Positions 6,417 to 8,067 of a stretch of 8,067 bases of DNA are shown here, piece after piece (positions within the stretch are counted from its first letter, which is position 1; every line of letters starts with the position of its first letter). Under the pieces are notes generated by a model. It was not told the origin of the DNA, made no database searches, and saw nothing but the letters and a program-made list of their open reading frames with translations. The DNA is from Candidatus Heimdallarchaeota archaeon (GTDB lineage: Archaea; Asgardarchaeota; Heimdallarchaeia; Heimdallarchaeales; Heimdallarchaeaceae). The DNA lies in assembly GCA_023139025.1 (NCBI GenBank), contig JAGLOH010000083.1, positions 1 to 8,067 of the forward strand, read 5' to 3'. The translations under genes were made by a program, and so were the position numbers.

Positions 6417-8067
6417 TTGGCGACAACTACTATAGAAAAAGAAATCGACAAAAGTTACGACTATGATTTGCAAAAAACTCTTTTGAATAAATACAAGTCT
6501 GCTAATGGCTGGTTCTGGTCGGCTTTTTCACGCTACCCAATAATATATTTAATTGCATTCATTTTGCTTATGTGTAGTGCATATTTGTCTATTTGGACAC
6601 TATCTATGATCGGTGTAGCAATAGACAAATTGATAATTGGAATAAATGCAGGAAATGCATTTTCACCTGAGTTTACTAGGGCTATAGGCTTAATGATAAC
6701 CTTTGTTCTAACAAGTTGGATAGCTTTAAGTCTCAATGTTTATTTGTGGGCAATAGCTTCATATAGAGTTCAAAGAGATATGAGACAAGAGTTTTATGAA
6801 GTAATTCAAAACCATTCGATGGCATTCTTCGATGAACATGATTCGGGTGTTATACTTTCAATGGGTATGAACGAGATTGACCAAATTAGAATGGCTATTC
6901 ATCCATCTTTAAGAATGCTATTAAGTTCAATGGCTACAATTGTATTGACAACAATATTTCTTTGGCAGATTGATCTATTAATAGGAGCTATTATGGCTGG
7001 AGCTTTTGTTTTCTATATGATAATCGCCTGGTTTTATGCTAGAAAAGTAGGTCCAATACGAAAGAAACTAGCAACAGATTTAGCTGATCTTTCTGCTATT
7101 TCGCAAGAAATGTTCAGAGGAGTAGATGTTGTTCGTTCCTTTGATAACCATGATAAAGAAATTGAAAAGTTTAATACTAAAAGTGAAGAGTATGCTGAAG
7201 ATATGAAACGTGAAGGATATCTTAGCGCATTTTACTGGCCAGCTTTAATTACAATACTGGCTGCTGCTGGTGTGTTTTCTTATGGACTATATATGGCTGT
7301 TATGGGACAATATTCTGTGGGGATGTTAATCTCTGCACTTGCTCTATTAATGTCACTAAATAGACAAAACTTCATGATACCTATAAGATTGATTTCCCTA
7401 CAAGCTGGTTTACAAAATTCAAAGAGGTTATGGAACAAGATGGCTTTCAAGGATCCTCTGAGTGAACCAGATAAATATCAAGAAGGAGAATGGGAAAAGG
7501 TTATTTCTTTTAAGAATGTCACCTTTGCATATCCTGGAACTGAAAAGAGAGTTCTGAAAAATGTTTCTTTTTCAATTCCTTCTGGAGCGAGAGTTGCCCT
7601 AATAGGCGGTCCTGGATCAGGAAAATCTACAATTCTGAAATTGCTCCTTAGATTATATGATCCATCAGAGGGAGAAATAGAAATTAATGGTACATCTATA
7701 AAATCAATGTATACCAATTATGTTCGTTCAAATGTAACTATGGTTGAACAAGACATTTTCTTGTTTTCAGATACTCTGAGAGCTAATATTGCTTTTGCTA
7801 AACCTGATGCCACAGATGATGAAATCAGAGAAGCAGCCAAACGAGCACAGATTGCTCCTTTTATTGAAACTCTTCCTGATAAATATGAAACTATTATTGG
7901 AGAGCGGGGGGTAACATTATCGGGCGGGCAAAGACAAAGAGTCGCCATTGCAAGAGCAATGTTGTCAAATCCAAAATTGCTTCTACTTGATGATTCTACA
8001 AGTGCTGTTGATATCAAAACAGAACTGAGACTTAGATATGCCATGGAAGAATTGATGAAAGATAGAA
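6417..8067 (+). CDS. ABC exporter half-transporter with degenerate Walker B (3' end outside window)
   Basis: Type IV (MsbA/BmrCD-like) exporter half: six membrane helices about residues 41-66, 91-117, 163-183, 186-207, 270-297 and 301-316, then an ATPase domain from about 360. 550 residues are seen and the frame is open to the last base; the family is usually 580-600, so the H-loop and C-terminal tail are missing. Walker A GGPGSGKS (397-404), Q-loop Gln445 in VEQD, signature LSGGQRQR (501-508) intact. Walker B ends LLLLDDSTSAVD (521-532), with Asp526 where canonical exporters have the catalytic Glu. This pattern, with an intact signature, is that of the TM287/BmrC-type subunit of heterodimeric exporters, so a partner with a normal Glu is expected next. 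TTG at 6417 directly follows the regulator stop with zero gap, indicating translational coupling. Substrate likely lipophilic or drug-like by family, not shown here. Confidence 0.93.
   Translation, partial: MATTTIEKEIDKSYDYDLQKTLLNKYKSANGWFWSAFSRYPIIYLIAFILLMCSAYLSIWTLSMIGVAIDKLIIGINAGNAFSPEFTRAIGLMITFVLTSWIALSLNVYLWAIASYRVQRDMRQEFYEVIQNHSMAFFDEHDSGVILSMGMNEIDQIRMAIHPSLRMLLSSMATIVLTTIFLWQIDLLIGAIMAGAFVFYMIIAWFYARKVGPIRKKLATDLADLSAISQEMFRGVDVVRSFDNHDKEIEKFNTKSEEYAEDMKREGYLSAFYWPALITILAAAGVFSYGLYMAVMGQYSVGMLISALALLMSLNRQNFMIPIRLISLQAGLQNSKRLWNKMAFKDPLSEPDKYQEGEWEKVISFKNVTFAYPGTEKRVLKNVSFSIPSGARVALIGGPGSGKSTILKLLLRLYDPSEGEIEINGTSIKSMYTNYVRSNVTMVEQDIFLFSDTLRANIAFAKPDATDDEIREAAKRAQIAPFIETLPDKYETIIGERGVTLSGGQRQRVAIARAMLSNPKLLLLDDSTSAVDIKTELRLRYAMEELMKDR

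Noticed and set aside
7478..8044. Two adjacent antisense ORFs (79 and 108 residues) opposite the exporter ATPase domain
   Set aside because: The + strand encodes Walker A, Q-loop, signature and Walker B in order; the antisense frames are its reflection.
1..8067. CRISPR array, insertion sequence or attachment site
   Set aside because: No regularly spaced repeats beyond the one local pair, no transposase or integrase motifs, and no terminal inverted repeats flanking genes were seen.

Overview
The window comes from an AT-rich, gene-dense prokaryotic genome, most likely archaeal. The evidence is the large tungsten/molybdenum-type aldehyde:ferredoxin oxidoreductase, TATA-like elements just upstream of genes with little or no leader, U-rich tracts in place of hairpin terminators, and many N-glycosylation sequons in a predicted extracellular domain. 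Asgard or another uncultured archaeal lineage would fit, but this is inferred from gene content and style alone, and a bacterium is not strictly excluded. All genes seen are on the + strand, and every start codon I can place is GTG or TTG (one has ATG alternatives).

Left part (1-3225), metabolic: the C-terminal third of a delta-1-pyrroline-5-carboxylate dehydrogenase (last step of proline to glutamate), a small DUF1801-like protein behind a strong Shine-Dalgarno sequence, then after a 174-base gap with T-rich tracts and a candidate TATA element, a 701-residue aldehyde ferredoxin oxidoreductase. Its [4Fe-4S] cysteine motif is intact. It also has an unusual basic, methionine-rich segment with no acidic residue, and Asn at both Asp positions of the pterin-binding DxxGL(C/D) motifs.

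Intergenic region (3226-3348): 123 bases packed with repeats: a 17/18-base direct repeat with 40-base period, a 9-base tandem repeat, a perfect 9+9 inverted repeat and a second 6+6 inverted repeat directly before the next gene. This looks like a promoter/operator region.

Right part (3349 to the window end), a tight operon with gaps of 0, 8 and 0 bases: a MacB/FtsX-type four-helix ABC permease with a large ectodomain, its LolD/MacB-type ATPase, a 324-residue PadR-like regulator whose winged helix appears split by about 95 inserted helical residues, and an ABC exporter half-transporter (550 residues seen, cut by the window end) with Asp in place of the catalytic Glu after Walker B. That substitution is typical of the degenerate subunit of heterodimeric exporters, so a canonical partner is expected just downstream. 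The simplest reading is an export/efflux or envelope-stress module of two ABC systems controlled by its own unusual PadR-type regulator through the operator before the first gene. The closest thing to an undescribed system here is this cassette with its split regulator and composite operator.
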